The notes beneath the pieces were generated by a model. That model did no database searches. It was not told where the DNA came from and saw only the letters and a program-made list of their open reading frames with translations. Shown here one piece after another: positions 8,076-16,268 of a stretch of DNA of 64,000 bases. The position numbers and the translations under genes were made by a program. The stretch's first letter is position 1; each line of letters starts with the position of its first letter. Origin of the DNA: Terriglobia bacterium (lineage in GTDB: Bacteria > Acidobacteriota > Terriglobia > Terriglobales > Acidobacteriaceae); the NCBI GenBank assembly GCA_020073165.1, contig JAIQFP010000002.1:186001-250000 (forward strand), given 5' to 3'.

Positions 8076-10754
8076 GTGAAGTACGTCCGCCTCTACGGCT
8101 TTGAGCACAAGCGGACCGAAGGACAGTTCGAGACCACATGGGCAGAGTTACAGACGGGCTTGCCCAAGGGCGCCGATGGCAGCTTCCTGCTGGGAGTCTC
8201 AGGGAACAAACTGCTGCTCGACGGCATCCCGCTCGAGACCGGCCAGGCCGAGCGCAGCTTCGCTCAGTTGCTCACCACAGCGGGTCTGGCCAGCATTCAC
8301 TTCTCCAACAAAGTAACCGTAGACGAGTTCGCCCGCCTGGTGCGCGCCTTCGCCGTCGGTGGTTCCAAGGCCCAGGACGTCGTCAAGCAGATCAAGGAAA
8401 CTTTCGGGGACAGCAAGCACAGCAGCATCCGCATTAACGAGGTGAAGTTCGTGGCTGCGGACCCGGCTACCAGCGACGTCACCGTGGCAGCGCAAATCGC
8501 TGCCCAGAGCCTGGGTCCCGAATTCAGAGATTGGCTGAATGATCCCCAAAAACTGCTGCAACTGATTGCTGCGGCGGAGGGCGCCCATACTGGCAGTGTC
8601 CCAGGCGGCGCGCCCATCGGTAGTGTCCCCAACGTCAGGACCGGAGGTGGTGGCGGCGGTGGCGGGACCGGAACGGGCACCGGAGGTGGTGATGGTTCCG
8701 GCGGCGGTGATGGTCAAGGTGGCGGCGGTGGCGGTGGTGGCGCCTGGGAGGGCGGCGTCGTGCCACTCCAGGAGGAAGAAGTGATCCAGGCGATCCGCCT
8801 GCTCACTCGCTTCGGCGAAGCAACCACCGATCCGAGTATCAAGCCGGAATTTCTGCAGAAAGAACTCAGCACCGTCGACCCCAATACCAAGCTCAACCTG
8901 CAGCAGTTGCTGCAATCCCTGGCCTCCAATGTTTCCGACGCCGAGACTGATACCCCGCTGCTGATGAAGGCGGCCGAGCACATGGCCATCCGCTTCGCCC
9001 TGGAACGCTTCCAGAAAGGCGAAGTCAAGGTCAACGCCGTGCACCAGATGCTGGAGCACATGAGCCGGCAGATGGACACTTTGCGCCAGATCCTGAAAAT
9101 CCAGGAAGACAAGATGAGCAAGGCCGGGATCCTGGTGGAGTCCCACGCCGACATTCTGGATCGCATGTTCTGGGCCGAAGTGCCGGAGGCAGGCAAGAAG
9201 AGCGTATTGCTCTCCAATGAGGCCCCCTGCGTTCCGCCCCGCAACGTGCGCCAGTTCATCGAAGTTCTGCTGGAACGCGACGACAAAGAAACCGCATGCG
9301 CCATCCTGCGAAACTATTTTGGATGCCTGGACGCGCCTGACCCTGAAGTGCGACGCAAGACCGCAACCGGAATCAGCCAGTTGGCGGATCTTTTCGCGGC
9401 GTCGGGGAACGACCTGATCGCCGCCACTGTTCGTAGGGTGAGTGAGGTGCTGGCCAAGGAGCCCGATCCTGACCTGCAAAGCATGCTCAGCGCTGCCTTC
9501 GTGCGGCTGAGCGCGGAAGCCAGCAACCGCAAGCAGTATGCGGCGCTAAGTGAGGTTTGCGATGGCATGGCCCTGGTGGCCAAGCAGCGGCCCGTGTTGG
9601 CCAACGAACTTCGTCCCCGCATCGGCGTGGAAAATCGCCTTCCCGAATTCATCGAAGAGGCCCTGCGTATGCCGCAGGTGCCTGCGGATCTGATGCAGGT
9701 CCTGCGCCGGACTTCGCAGGCAGCCGTGGAACATCTTGCCGACCGCTTCTTCCGCTGCATGCGGCGCGATGAATGTGACCGCATGGTCGAGGTAGTACGC
9801 GAACTGGATGCCACCGGGATGCAACAGCTGCGCGAGATTCTACGCACCAGCCAGCCCCGCCAAGCGGTCTCAGCCGTCGGTCTGATGAGCCGCCTGGATG
9901 TGCCTGGCATGTTGGAGTTGCTGGCCGTCCGGCTGCCCGAGTGGAACCGCTTTTATCATGACCTGGTGGTGCGCCAGGTGGCCTACGGCGCAGCCCACGA
10001 CCGTGGTCGTTCTCTGCTGGAGCTTCTGGAACTGCTCGATCCCCTGGTGTTGCCGCAGGCCATCGATGAAATCGGCATGAGCGGCGACCGCACCGCCGTT
10101 CCGCCTCTGGTCGTCATGGCCGAAGCCGGCGAAGCCCAGGGACGTTCCCCCTTGGTGCAACTCAAAGCCGTCGAGTCCCTCGGCCGCCTGCGCGAGCAGG
10201 AATCCATTCCCGTGCTGCGCAATCTTCTGGAAACCAAGAAGATGTGGAAGTGGGCCCATCACCGCGAATTGCGCATTGCCGCGGCCCAGGCCCTGGCCAA
10301 GATTGATCCCCGTTACGGTAGCCAGGTGTTGGCGGACAGCGGCTTGGAGCCTGCGGAACTGGCAGTCGCTCCGCTGGACGCTGCGCCGGCCTGCCCCTGG
10401 GTACGGCAGCGACGCTACGAGCGCATTGTTCTGCCGCGCACACTTTCAGCCACCATCAGCAGTTCGTGGGGAAAATCCGGCCTCCTGATTCGAGAGTTGA
10501 GTCTGGGCGGCGGCATGGGCACCAAGGAAGACAATCTCCGTGTGGGATCGGAAGCCAACCTGCAGATTTCCTTAGGTGTCCGCAGCATTCGCGCCCAGGT
10601 CCTGCTGCGCCGCACCCGCGTCAACGAAGTCGGCTTTGAAATCGTCAACACTGACCTGGAAAGCCGCTACCGCCTGCGCCACGTGCTCACGGAGTCCTTG
10701 GAGCGCGCCCCTGAGGTACGAAGTACCGAGTGGGACGGCAACCGCAAGGTGTAA
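8076..10754 (+). CDS. HEAT-repeat-like protein with C-terminal PilZ domain
   Basis: 892 residues from the GTG at 8076. It has an N-terminal helical domain, a glycine-rich linker at about 189-226, a long alpha-helical region with HEAT-like pairs (including VQLKAVESLGRLREQESIPVLRNLLE), and a PilZ domain at about 785-885 (RRYERIVLPRTLSATI...ELSLGGGMG). The RxxxR and (D/N)xSxxG-type pattern of c-di-GMP-binding PilZ is only partly kept. Coding-like sequence continues in frame to an ATT at 8001 preceded by AGGAG (7990-7994), with no standard start codon between, so the true start may be ATT. Function unknown; likely signalling. Confidence 0.85.
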   Translation: MKYVRLYGFEHKRTEGQFETTWAELQTGLPKGADGSFLLGVSGNKLLLDGIPLETGQAERSFAQLLTTAGLASIHFSNKVTVDEFARLVRAFAVGGSKAQDVVKQIKETFGDSKHSSIRINEVKFVAADPATSDVTVAAQIAAQSLGPEFRDWLNDPQKLLQLIAAAEGAHTGSVPGGAPIGSVPNVRTGGGGGGGGTGTGTGGGDGSGGGDGQGGGGGGGGAWEGGVVPLQEEEVIQAIRLLTRFGEATTDPSIKPEFLQKELSTVDPNTKLNLQQLLQSLASNVSDAETDTPLLMKAAEHMAIRFALERFQKGEVKVNAVHQMLEHMSRQMDTLRQILKIQEDKMSKAGILVESHADILDRMFWAEVPEAGKKSVLLSNEAPCVPPRNVRQFIEVLLERDDKETACAILRNYFGCLDAPDPEVRRKTATGISQLADLFAASGNDLIAATVRRVSEVLAKEPDPDLQSMLSAAFVRLSAEASNRKQYAALSEVCDGMALVAKQRPVLANELRPRIGVENRLPEFIEEALRMPQVPADLMQVLRRTSQAAVEHLADRFFRCMRRDECDRMVEVVRELDATGMQQLREILRTSQPRQAVSAVGLMSRLDVPGMLELLAVRLPEWNRFYHDLVVRQVAYGAAHDRGRSLLELLELLDPLVLPQAIDEIGMSGDRTAVPPLVVMAEAGEAQGRSPLVQLKAVESLGRLREQESIPVLRNLLETKKMWKWAHHRELRIAAAQALAKIDPRYGSQVLADSGLEPAELAVAPLDAAPACPWVRQRRYERIVLPRTLSATISSSWGKSGLLIRELSLGGGMGTKEDNLRVGSEANLQISLGVRSIRAQVLLRRTRVNEVGFEIVNTDLESRYRLRHVLTESLERAPEVRSTEWDGNRKV

Positions 10755-10763
10755 GAACCCGGC

Positions 10764-10860
10764 AACTACCAAGCACTCAGCATTCACCCTTCAGGGCAAA
10801 CCGTTCTCGCCCGGACCGCTAGTATCGCTTGGAACAAGTAGGTAATTGCTGATTGCTGAC
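10764..10860. repeat. Heptamer-period inverted repeat
   Basis: Left arm 10768-10796 (words like TCAGCAT and TCACCCT) and right arm 10836-10860 (TGCTGAT, TGCTGAC) are roughly reverse complementary with about 40 bases between. It lies between the convergent PilZ and atpE genes. Confidence 0.65.
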
Positions 10861-10875
10861 GCCACTCACAACAGA

Positions 10876-10906
10876 AAAGCCTCTGCCCGGACTCGAGCAG
10901 AGGCTC
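10876..10906 (-). terminator. Terminator of the nuo-atp block
   Basis: Nine-bp stem AGCCTCTGC/GCAGAGGCT (10878-10886 with 10897-10905). On the minus strand the second arm is followed by TTTT. It lies 21 bases beyond the atpE stop codon, so it should end the long minus-strand transcript. Confidence 0.8.
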
Positions 10907-10926
10907 TGACTTGTCGCGAAACTCCC

Positions 10927-11229
10927 TTACTTCACCTTGGCGAAGATGATGACCAGGGTGTACAACGCCAGCGATTCGATCAGCGCCAAACCGAGAATCA
11001 GCGCCAACTGGATACCGGGCCGGGCCGCGGGATTGCGCGCCAGGCCTTCGGCCGCAGCCGCTGTGGCTTTGGCCTGTGCCAGTCCGCAGACCGCCGAGGC
11101 GATCGCCATCGAGAATCCCGCGGTAATCGCCACCCAGTTGGTTTCGCCGGCTGCCCCGCCCTGCGCGAACGCTGGCACCGCGAAACACATTGCAGACAAC
11201 GCCATGAACAGATAACTCAATTTACGCAT
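10927..11229 (-). CDS. atpE: ATP synthase Fo subunit c
   Basis: 100 residues, longer than the usual 75-90 because of a signal-peptide-like N-terminus (basic MRK, hydrophobic core, VPAFA-Q). Two membrane helices follow, with the polar loop ARNPAARPG. Glu85 in LALIESLALY is the ion-binding carboxylate. Gln52, Ser86 and Tyr90 match the sodium-coordinating positions of Ilyobacter-type c-rings, while the Thr position is Leu87. RBS-like AGGAG lies shortly upstream. Last gene of the nuo-atp block. Confidence 0.95.
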   Translation of the reverse strand: MRKLSYLFMALSAMCFAVPAFAQGGAAGETNWVAITAGFSMAIASAVCGLAQAKATAAAAEGLARNPAARPGIQLALILGLALIESLALYTLVIIFAKVK

Positions 11230-11308
11230 TGGTGTTTCTCCTTGTGACCACGAATTCCCGCCAGTGGGTGGTTGACGTCATCCTCGTGCAGACGCCCTCA
11301 CGCTTGCG

Positions 11309-11380
11309 GTGGTAGTCAGTAGTCAGGAGTCAGGAGTCAGCCGAACCTGCCGACTCCTGACTCCTGACTTCTGACTCGCT
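11309..11380. repeat. Heptamer-period inverted repeat between atpB and atpE
   Basis: The clearest copy. Left arm 11312-11340 repeats AGTCAGG/AGTCAGT words and right arm 11351-11378 repeats its complement (ACTCCTG, ACTTCTG), separated by CCGAACCTGC. Transcribed with the operon, it would form a long stem between the two genes. Confidence 0.88.
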
Positions 11381-12111
11381 TAGTGCTCTTCCGCCACTGC
11401 CCCGGCCAGGTACACCGTCGTCAGCAGAATGAAAATGTATGTCTGCAGGAATGACACGCCGATGTGCAGCCCGAGAAACAGAATTGGCACGCCCACCGGC
11501 ACCAGTGAAAAAAACACCAGCGTGACCATGTCCCCGGCGAACATGTTGGCAAATAAGCGCACCGTGAGCGAGAGCATGCGGGCCACGTGGCTGATAATTT
11601 CAATCGGCAGCATGATCGGGGCCAGCCACCACATCGGCCCCATGAAATGCTTCAGGTACGCGATGCCATGGTGCTTGAAGCCCTGGGTCTGATAGTAGAT
11701 GAAAGCCGTGACCGCGCAGCCCAGCGGAACCATCGGCACGGCGGTGGGCGATTCGAACCCTGGGATCAGCCCAATCAGGTTGCAGATCAGAATAAAAAAG
11801 GCCAGCGCTACCAGGAACGGTGTGAAGCCTTCGCTGTGGTGGCCAATGATTTCCTCGCTCTGCCTCACGATAAAGCCGTGTACACCTTCGAACACGTGTT
11901 GCAGGGCGCCCGGTTTGTCCACCGAGAGCCGGGATCTGACCAGAGCAAACAGGACTACCAGGAAGAGAAACACCAGCACCTGCATGGACACGGCGTTGGT
12001 GATGGGAGCCTGTGGATAGCTTGGCTCAATGTGCAGCGCCCGCAGCAACCCGGTGACCGGGCCGGCGAAGAGATGGTTCAGAAATTCCGTAAACCAGAGT
12101 TGTTCCGGCAT
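11380..12111 (-). CDS. atpB: ATP synthase Fo subunit a
   Basis: 243 residues, polytopic. The essential stator arginine is Arg185 in MLSLTVRLFANMFAGD, facing the c-ring glutamate. FTPFLVALAFFILICNLIGLIPG and the C-terminal helix with QTYIFILLTTVYLAGA are typical of AtpB. It lies between atpI and atpE; a heptamer hairpin follows its stop codon. Confidence 0.96.
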   Translation of the reverse strand: MPEQLWFTEFLNHLFAGPVTGLLRALHIEPSYPQAPITNAVSMQVLVFLFLVVLFALVRSRLSVDKPGALQHVFEGVHGFIVRQSEEIIGHHSEGFTPFLVALAFFILICNLIGLIPGFESPTAVPMVPLGCAVTAFIYYQTQGFKHHGIAYLKHFMGPMWWLAPIMLPIEIISHVARMLSLTVRLFANMFAGDMVTLVFFSLVPVGVPILFLGLHIGVSFLQTYIFILLTTVYLAGAVAEEH

Positions 12112-12152
12112 GGATCAGCGATCCGCTCTCATTGTCCAGACTGGGATTCTTC

Positions 12153-12614
12153 CTACAGTCCGCGCGCTACGGCTACGTACACCTCGTAGGCGGCTTCGCA
12201 CGCGATCCCTGCTACGGGCAGGAACAGGCCCGCAAACAACCCGTAGAGACTCGCGGGGGAAACAGTAAAGATAACATAAGCCCCCAGACCCATCAAAAAG
12301 TAGCGCAGCAGAAAACGCAGCACGATTCCCTTGCTCGATTGCCGCCGCCCGCTCGCTGTGATGCGATCCGCCAGTGCCGCTACCACCCGCTCCAACCAGT
12401 GAAAGTTAAGGTAGGCGATGGCGCATCCGCAAGCAAATCCCAAAGCAACCCGCCAGCCAAAACCCAGCCATGCAGCCCCGCTGCCGATCGCCCCCAGCAC
12501 CATCATGGAGCGCGAAATACGGCGAAGCGCACCCGAATAAAACTCTCCGGCGACACTTGCTTCCGACTCCGCGTTGGCCGCTTCAGGTTCCAAGCTTGAG
12601 GAAGATGACGACAT
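12153..12614 (-). CDS. atpI: ATP synthase subunit I (AtpI-like)
   Basis: About 153 residues from the ATG at 12614 (MSSSSSSLEPE), with four hydrophobic segments and a central CGCAIAYLNFHWLERVV, matching the ATP synthase I chain family. These proteins assist c-ring assembly or ion supply. An ATG at 12650 would begin inside the GGCACGACT palindrome, so the inner start is preferred. Position between atpZ and atpB supports the call. Confidence 0.8.
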   Translation of the reverse strand: MSSSSSSLEPEAANAESEASVAGEFYSGALRRISRSMMVLGAIGSGAAWLGFGWRVALGFACGCAIAYLNFHWLERVVAALADRITASGRRQSSKGIVLRFLLRYFLMGLGAYVIFTVSPASLYGLFAGLFLPVAGIACEAAYEVYVAVARGL

Positions 12615-12645
12615 CTCATGACTGAATGTCGGCGCCACCGGGAAG

Positions 12646-12665
12646 GGCACGACTTCAGTCGTGCC
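12646..12665. repeat. GGCACGACT palindromic element
   Basis: Nine-bp perfect arms (GGCACGACT and AGTCGTGCC) separated by TC form a compact palindrome between atpZ and atpI. It looks like a dispersed REP-type unit; only one copy is in the window. Confidence 0.6.
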
Positions 12666-12743
12666 AATACGAGGCCCCCTGAGACTTGGGCTCTAGCCCC
12701 TGAGGTTGGCCTTTGATTCCGACCCGTGACACCGCAGCCCCAC

Positions 12744-13004
12744 TCATTCCGAATCCGACCCACTGACCATCCGGATCAACTCCACAAATCCAGCCACAAT
12801 CCCCAGAATCAGTCCCACTAGGTACAGCCACGTCGTGTGCAGCCAGCGATCCAGCCCCTCGCCGATCAGCCAGCCCGCGACCGTTGCCGCCGGAAAAATG
12901 AAGGCCAACTGGCTGTACCTGGCAATCTGTACCCAGACGCTCTTACTTTCGGGATTCTCGCCAGGGGACGGCATTGGATTCACGATTGGCCTAGAGGAGT
13001 CCAA
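12744..13004 (-). CDS. atpZ: AtpZ/AtpI-family Fo assembly protein
   Basis: 86 residues with two membrane helices (YSQLAFIFPAATVAGWLIG and YLVGLILGIVAGFVELIRMV), the AtpZ signature. It starts 42 bases after nuoN, so it is probably read from the nuo transcript. The start codon is TTG at 13004, or ATG at 12974. Confidence 0.88.
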   Translation of the reverse strand: MDSSRPIVNPMPSPGENPESKSVWVQIARYSQLAFIFPAATVAGWLIGEGLDRWLHTTWLYLVGLILGIVAGFVELIRMVSGSDSE

Positions 13005-13020
13005 ATCTCAGGCCACGAAA

Positions 13021-13048
13021 CTGAGGTCCGACGTCCGAGGTCCGCTCT
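13021..13048. repeat. Heptamer tract at the nuoN stop
   Basis: Words GAGGTCC, GACGTCC, GAGGTCC in 7-bp phase fill the gap between nuoN and atpZ and touch the nuoN stop codon. Single arm. Confidence 0.6.
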
Positions 13049-14591
13049 ACCTTAGCAGCCGCGCCACCGTGGGTTGAGCGATCGGCAAAGACCACGTCAC
13101 TGCCCTGATGAAATACTCCGGCAGGATTCCGATGAAGATGGTCGCGAACGCCGTTACCCCCAGCGCCACCCGCATGCCTGGGCTGATGGGAAGCCGTGTC
13201 TTGTCCGTCGCGTCGCGCATGAACATGGCATTCGCAATCTTCATGTAGTAGTACAGCCCGAACAGCGCGTACAGCACTGCCAGCGACGCCAGCACGTAGT
13301 GACTGCTTTCGATCAGGCTGAGGAAGATGAAATACTTTCCGTAGAAGCCTGCCAGGGGCGGAATTCCCGCCAGCGAAAGCAGGAACACCAGCATCAGGAC
13401 GGCTTCGGTCGGGGCGCGCTGGAACAGCCCTGCAATGTCGTCAATCTCGTCGCCGATCACGTCCCGCTGGCGCAGCGAAGTAATCACCGCAAACGCGCCC
13501 AGGTTCATGAACGTGTACACCAGCAGGTAGAGCAGAATGCCCTTGAAGCCATCAAAAAATGCCGGCGCCGGAATGTCCACCGAACCCAGCGCGACCAGGC
13601 CCAGCAGCATGTAGCCGACGTGGGCGATCGAAGAATAGGCCAGCAGCCGCTTGAGATTGCTCTGCGTAAGCGCCGCCAGGTTCGCGCCCGTCATGGTCGC
13701 GATCGAGACAAACACCATTAACGGCACCCACACCGTGCGCAGCGGGTAGAGTCCCCAGAGCAGAACGCGCAGCAGCATGGCCCAAGCCGCCGCCTTCACC
13801 GCCACCGACATGAATCCCGTGATGCTGGTGGGCGCGCCCTCGTACGCGTCCGGCAACCACTGGTGGAAGGGGATGGCCGCAATCTTAAACAGCAGGCCGG
13901 TCGCCGTAGTCAGCAGCGCCAAAATCGCTACCGGAGGCACGTGCCCCTGGTTGCTCTCGACCTGCGCCGCCAGCCGTTGCTGAATCAGCACCAGGTTGGT
14001 GCTCCCAGTCAGCCCGTAGAATAGCGACAGTCCGTAGGCGAAAATGCCGGAGGAAAACGCCCCTAGCAGCAGGTATTTCAGCGCCGCTTCGTTCGACCGG
14101 CGGTCCGTGCGCAAGAAACCCACCAGGACGTAGGTCGAGATCGCCATAAGTTCCAGGCCGATGAAGATGAGCACGATGTCGAATCCGGCCGCCATGCACA
14201 TCATGCCCACTACCGCAAACAGCATCAGCGAATAGAACTCGCCGTGGTGCTCACGCTCGATCTCCAGATATCGCACCGACATCAGAATGGCAATCGCCGC
14301 CCCCGCCAGGAACAGGTACCAGAAATAAATGGCGAAGTGGTCCACCCCCATCGAGTTCATGAAGGCCGCCTGGCCACTGAGCCCGGCTCGGTCCAGTGCA
14401 AACTGGATCTTGACCACTCCCGCGGCCGAGAAGCCGATCCCAACGAACGCCGTCACCGCGTTGGCCCACTTCCACTCCGCCGGCACCATCAGGTCAATCA
14501 GCAGAATGCCCAGCGCGAACAGCGTGAGCAGGATGATGGGCAGCGACATCAGGTAGTCGGTGACCGTGAAGAACTGTGAGACCCCGCCCAC
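13047..14591 (-). CDS. nuoN: NADH-quinone oxidoreductase subunit N
   Basis: 514 residues, antiporter-like membrane subunit of complex I with about 14 helices. LFKIAAIPFHQWLPDAYEGAPT contains the conserved lysine and proton-channel helix motif; LLAYSSIAHVGYMLLG is the second conserved helix. GTG start directly after the nuoM stop, preceded by AAGGGG within the end of nuoM, so the two are translationally linked. Confidence 0.96.
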   Translation of the reverse strand: MGGVSQFFTVTDYLMSLPIILLTLFALGILLIDLMVPAEWKWANAVTAFVGIGFSAAGVVKIQFALDRAGLSGQAAFMNSMGVDHFAIYFWYLFLAGAAIAILMSVRYLEIEREHHGEFYSLMLFAVVGMMCMAAGFDIVLIFIGLELMAISTYVLVGFLRTDRRSNEAALKYLLLGAFSSGIFAYGLSLFYGLTGSTNLVLIQQRLAAQVESNQGHVPPVAILALLTTATGLLFKIAAIPFHQWLPDAYEGAPTSITGFMSVAVKAAAWAMLLRVLLWGLYPLRTVWVPLMVFVSIATMTGANLAALTQSNLKRLLAYSSIAHVGYMLLGLVALGSVDIPAPAFFDGFKGILLYLLVYTFMNLGAFAVITSLRQRDVIGDEIDDIAGLFQRAPTEAVLMLVFLLSLAGIPPLAGFYGKYFIFLSLIESSHYVLASLAVLYALFGLYYYMKIANAMFMRDATDKTRLPISPGMRVALGVTAFATIFIGILPEYFIRAVTWSLPIAQPTVARLLR

Positions 14592-16217
14592 TTATTTCTT
14601 CCCCTTGGTATCGTTGGCAGCAACCGCTACAGGAGCAGCCACGGCCGGCAGGATCTCAGGCTGAACCGCAGCATTCACCGCATTCCCCTGCGCCGCGTTG
14701 TAATCAGCCATGATCTGGTTCACCGGCTGGTCGAGAATCTGGAAGAACGGCTTGGGATACAGCCCAATCCAGAACGCCATGATTATGAGTGGCGCGAAAG
14801 TCAGCACCTCACGCGGCGTCAGGTCGTGCAGTTTCTCGTTCTTGGGGTTGGTCACCGTCCCGAAGAAGACCCGCTGGTAGAGCCACAGCAGATAAGCCGC
14901 AGCCAAAATTACGCCGGGAGCCGCCCATGCCGCCCACCTCCAGTTCGCCATGAACGTTCCCTGCAGAATCGTGAACTCGCCGACAAAGCCGTTCAGCAGC
15001 GGCAACCCCATGGACGACAGGAACATGATCATGGTGATGGTGGCGTACACCGGCATCACGTTGGAAATGCCGCCATACTCGGAAATCTCGCGTGTATGCC
15101 GTCGCTCGTAGAGGATGCCGACGATCAAGAACAGCGCGCCGGTCGAAATGCCGTGGTTGACCTGCTGCAGCACCGACCCGCTCAACCCCAGCGGCGTGAG
15201 CACGAAGATTCCCAGCGTGCAGAACCCCAGGTGGCTGACCGACGAGTAGGCCACCAGCTTCTTCATGTCCTTCTGCATCAGGGAGACGAGCGCGCCATAG
15301 ATGATGGCCACAATGGAGAGGCCAATCATCCAGCCGCGCACCGTCACGCTCAGGAAGGTTTCCGAACTGGTCAGTACCTGCGGAAAGAACGGCAGCGAGA
15401 AGCGGACAAATCCATACGTCCCCATCTTCAGCAGGACGCCGGCCAGGATAACCGAACCCGCCGTCGGCGCCTCCACGTGCGCATCCGGCAGCCAGGTGTG
15501 GAACGGGAACATCGGCACCTTGATGGCGAATCCCAGGAAGAACGCCAGGAACAACCAGACCGCGTAGTGGAACGGAATCTGAGGCGCCGTCTTGTATAGC
15601 TCCGGAATACTAAAGGTGTAGATGCCGGTGACTGTGTGGTGATGGAAATACAGGAACAGAATGCCCAGCAGCATCAGCACCGAACCGAACAGCGTGTACA
15701 GGAAGAACTTGATTGCCGCATAAAGCTTGTTGGGCCCGCCCCAGATGCCGATCAGCAGGTACATCGGCACCAGCATGGCTTCCCAGAACACGAAGAACAG
15801 GAAGAAATCCAGCGACATGAACACGCCCAACATGCCGGTCTGCAGCACCAGGAACCAGATGTAGTATTCCTTCACCCGGTTCTCGATCGCCGTCCACGAG
15901 GAGAGGATCGAGACCCAGCCCAGTAGCGTGGTTAGCATGATGAGCAGGAACGAAATCCCGTCGATGCCCAGCACGTAGCCCGCGCCGATGGAGGGAATCC
16001 AGTTATTGGTCGCGCCTTCCAAGAACTTGAAGCGCTCGGGACTCTGGATTTGCGCCCAGAACCAGGGCACCAGCGGCAGCGACACCAGGAAACCGGCCAG
16101 CGCGAAAATATTCGCAATCCAGCGGATGGCGTCCTTGTTCTCCTTCGGAACAAAGAGGAGAAGCAGCGCCCCCACCAGCGGCGTGAAAAGAATGATCGAG
16201 AGTATGTGACTTTGCAT
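14592..16217 (-). CDS. nuoM: NADH-quinone oxidoreductase subunit M
   Basis: 541 residues, proton-pumping membrane subunit. Conserved AIKVPMFPFHTWLPDAHVEAP with the channel lysine, the TMH5 region glutamate in LFFVFWEAMLVPMYLLIG, and KLVAYSSVSHLGF. The C-terminal tail (after NQIMADYNAAQ) is alanine/valine-rich and variable. Lies between nuoL and nuoN. Confidence 0.97.
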   Translation of the reverse strand: MQSHILSIILFTPLVGALLLLFVPKENKDAIRWIANIFALAGFLVSLPLVPWFWAQIQSPERFKFLEGATNNWIPSIGAGYVLGIDGISFLLIMLTTLLGWVSILSSWTAIENRVKEYYIWFLVLQTGMLGVFMSLDFFLFFVFWEAMLVPMYLLIGIWGGPNKLYAAIKFFLYTLFGSVLMLLGILFLYFHHHTVTGIYTFSIPELYKTAPQIPFHYAVWLFLAFFLGFAIKVPMFPFHTWLPDAHVEAPTAGSVILAGVLLKMGTYGFVRFSLPFFPQVLTSSETFLSVTVRGWMIGLSIVAIIYGALVSLMQKDMKKLVAYSSVSHLGFCTLGIFVLTPLGLSGSVLQQVNHGISTGALFLIVGILYERRHTREISEYGGISNVMPVYATITMIMFLSSMGLPLLNGFVGEFTILQGTFMANWRWAAWAAPGVILAAAYLLWLYQRVFFGTVTNPKNEKLHDLTPREVLTFAPLIIMAFWIGLYPKPFFQILDQPVNQIMADYNAAQGNAVNAAVQPEILPAVAAPVAVAANDTKGKK

Positions 16218-16229
16218 AAAAGCAGTTCC

Positions 16230-16266
16230 GTCTTGCCAGTCGCTCGCAGCTAGTAGCCAGAAGCCG
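16230..16266. repeat. Heptamer tract between nuoL and nuoM
   Basis: Seven-bp words (TGCCAGT, CGCTCGC, AGCTAGT, AGCCAGA) fill most of the 51-base gap between nuoM and nuoL. Single arm. Confidence 0.6.
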
Positions 16267-16268
16267 GT

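Noticed and set aside
8199-9479. 426-codon minus-strand frame opposite the HEAT/PilZ gene
   Set aside because: Antisense mirror of a better-supported gene, including poly-Ala/Thr from the glycine-rich linker.
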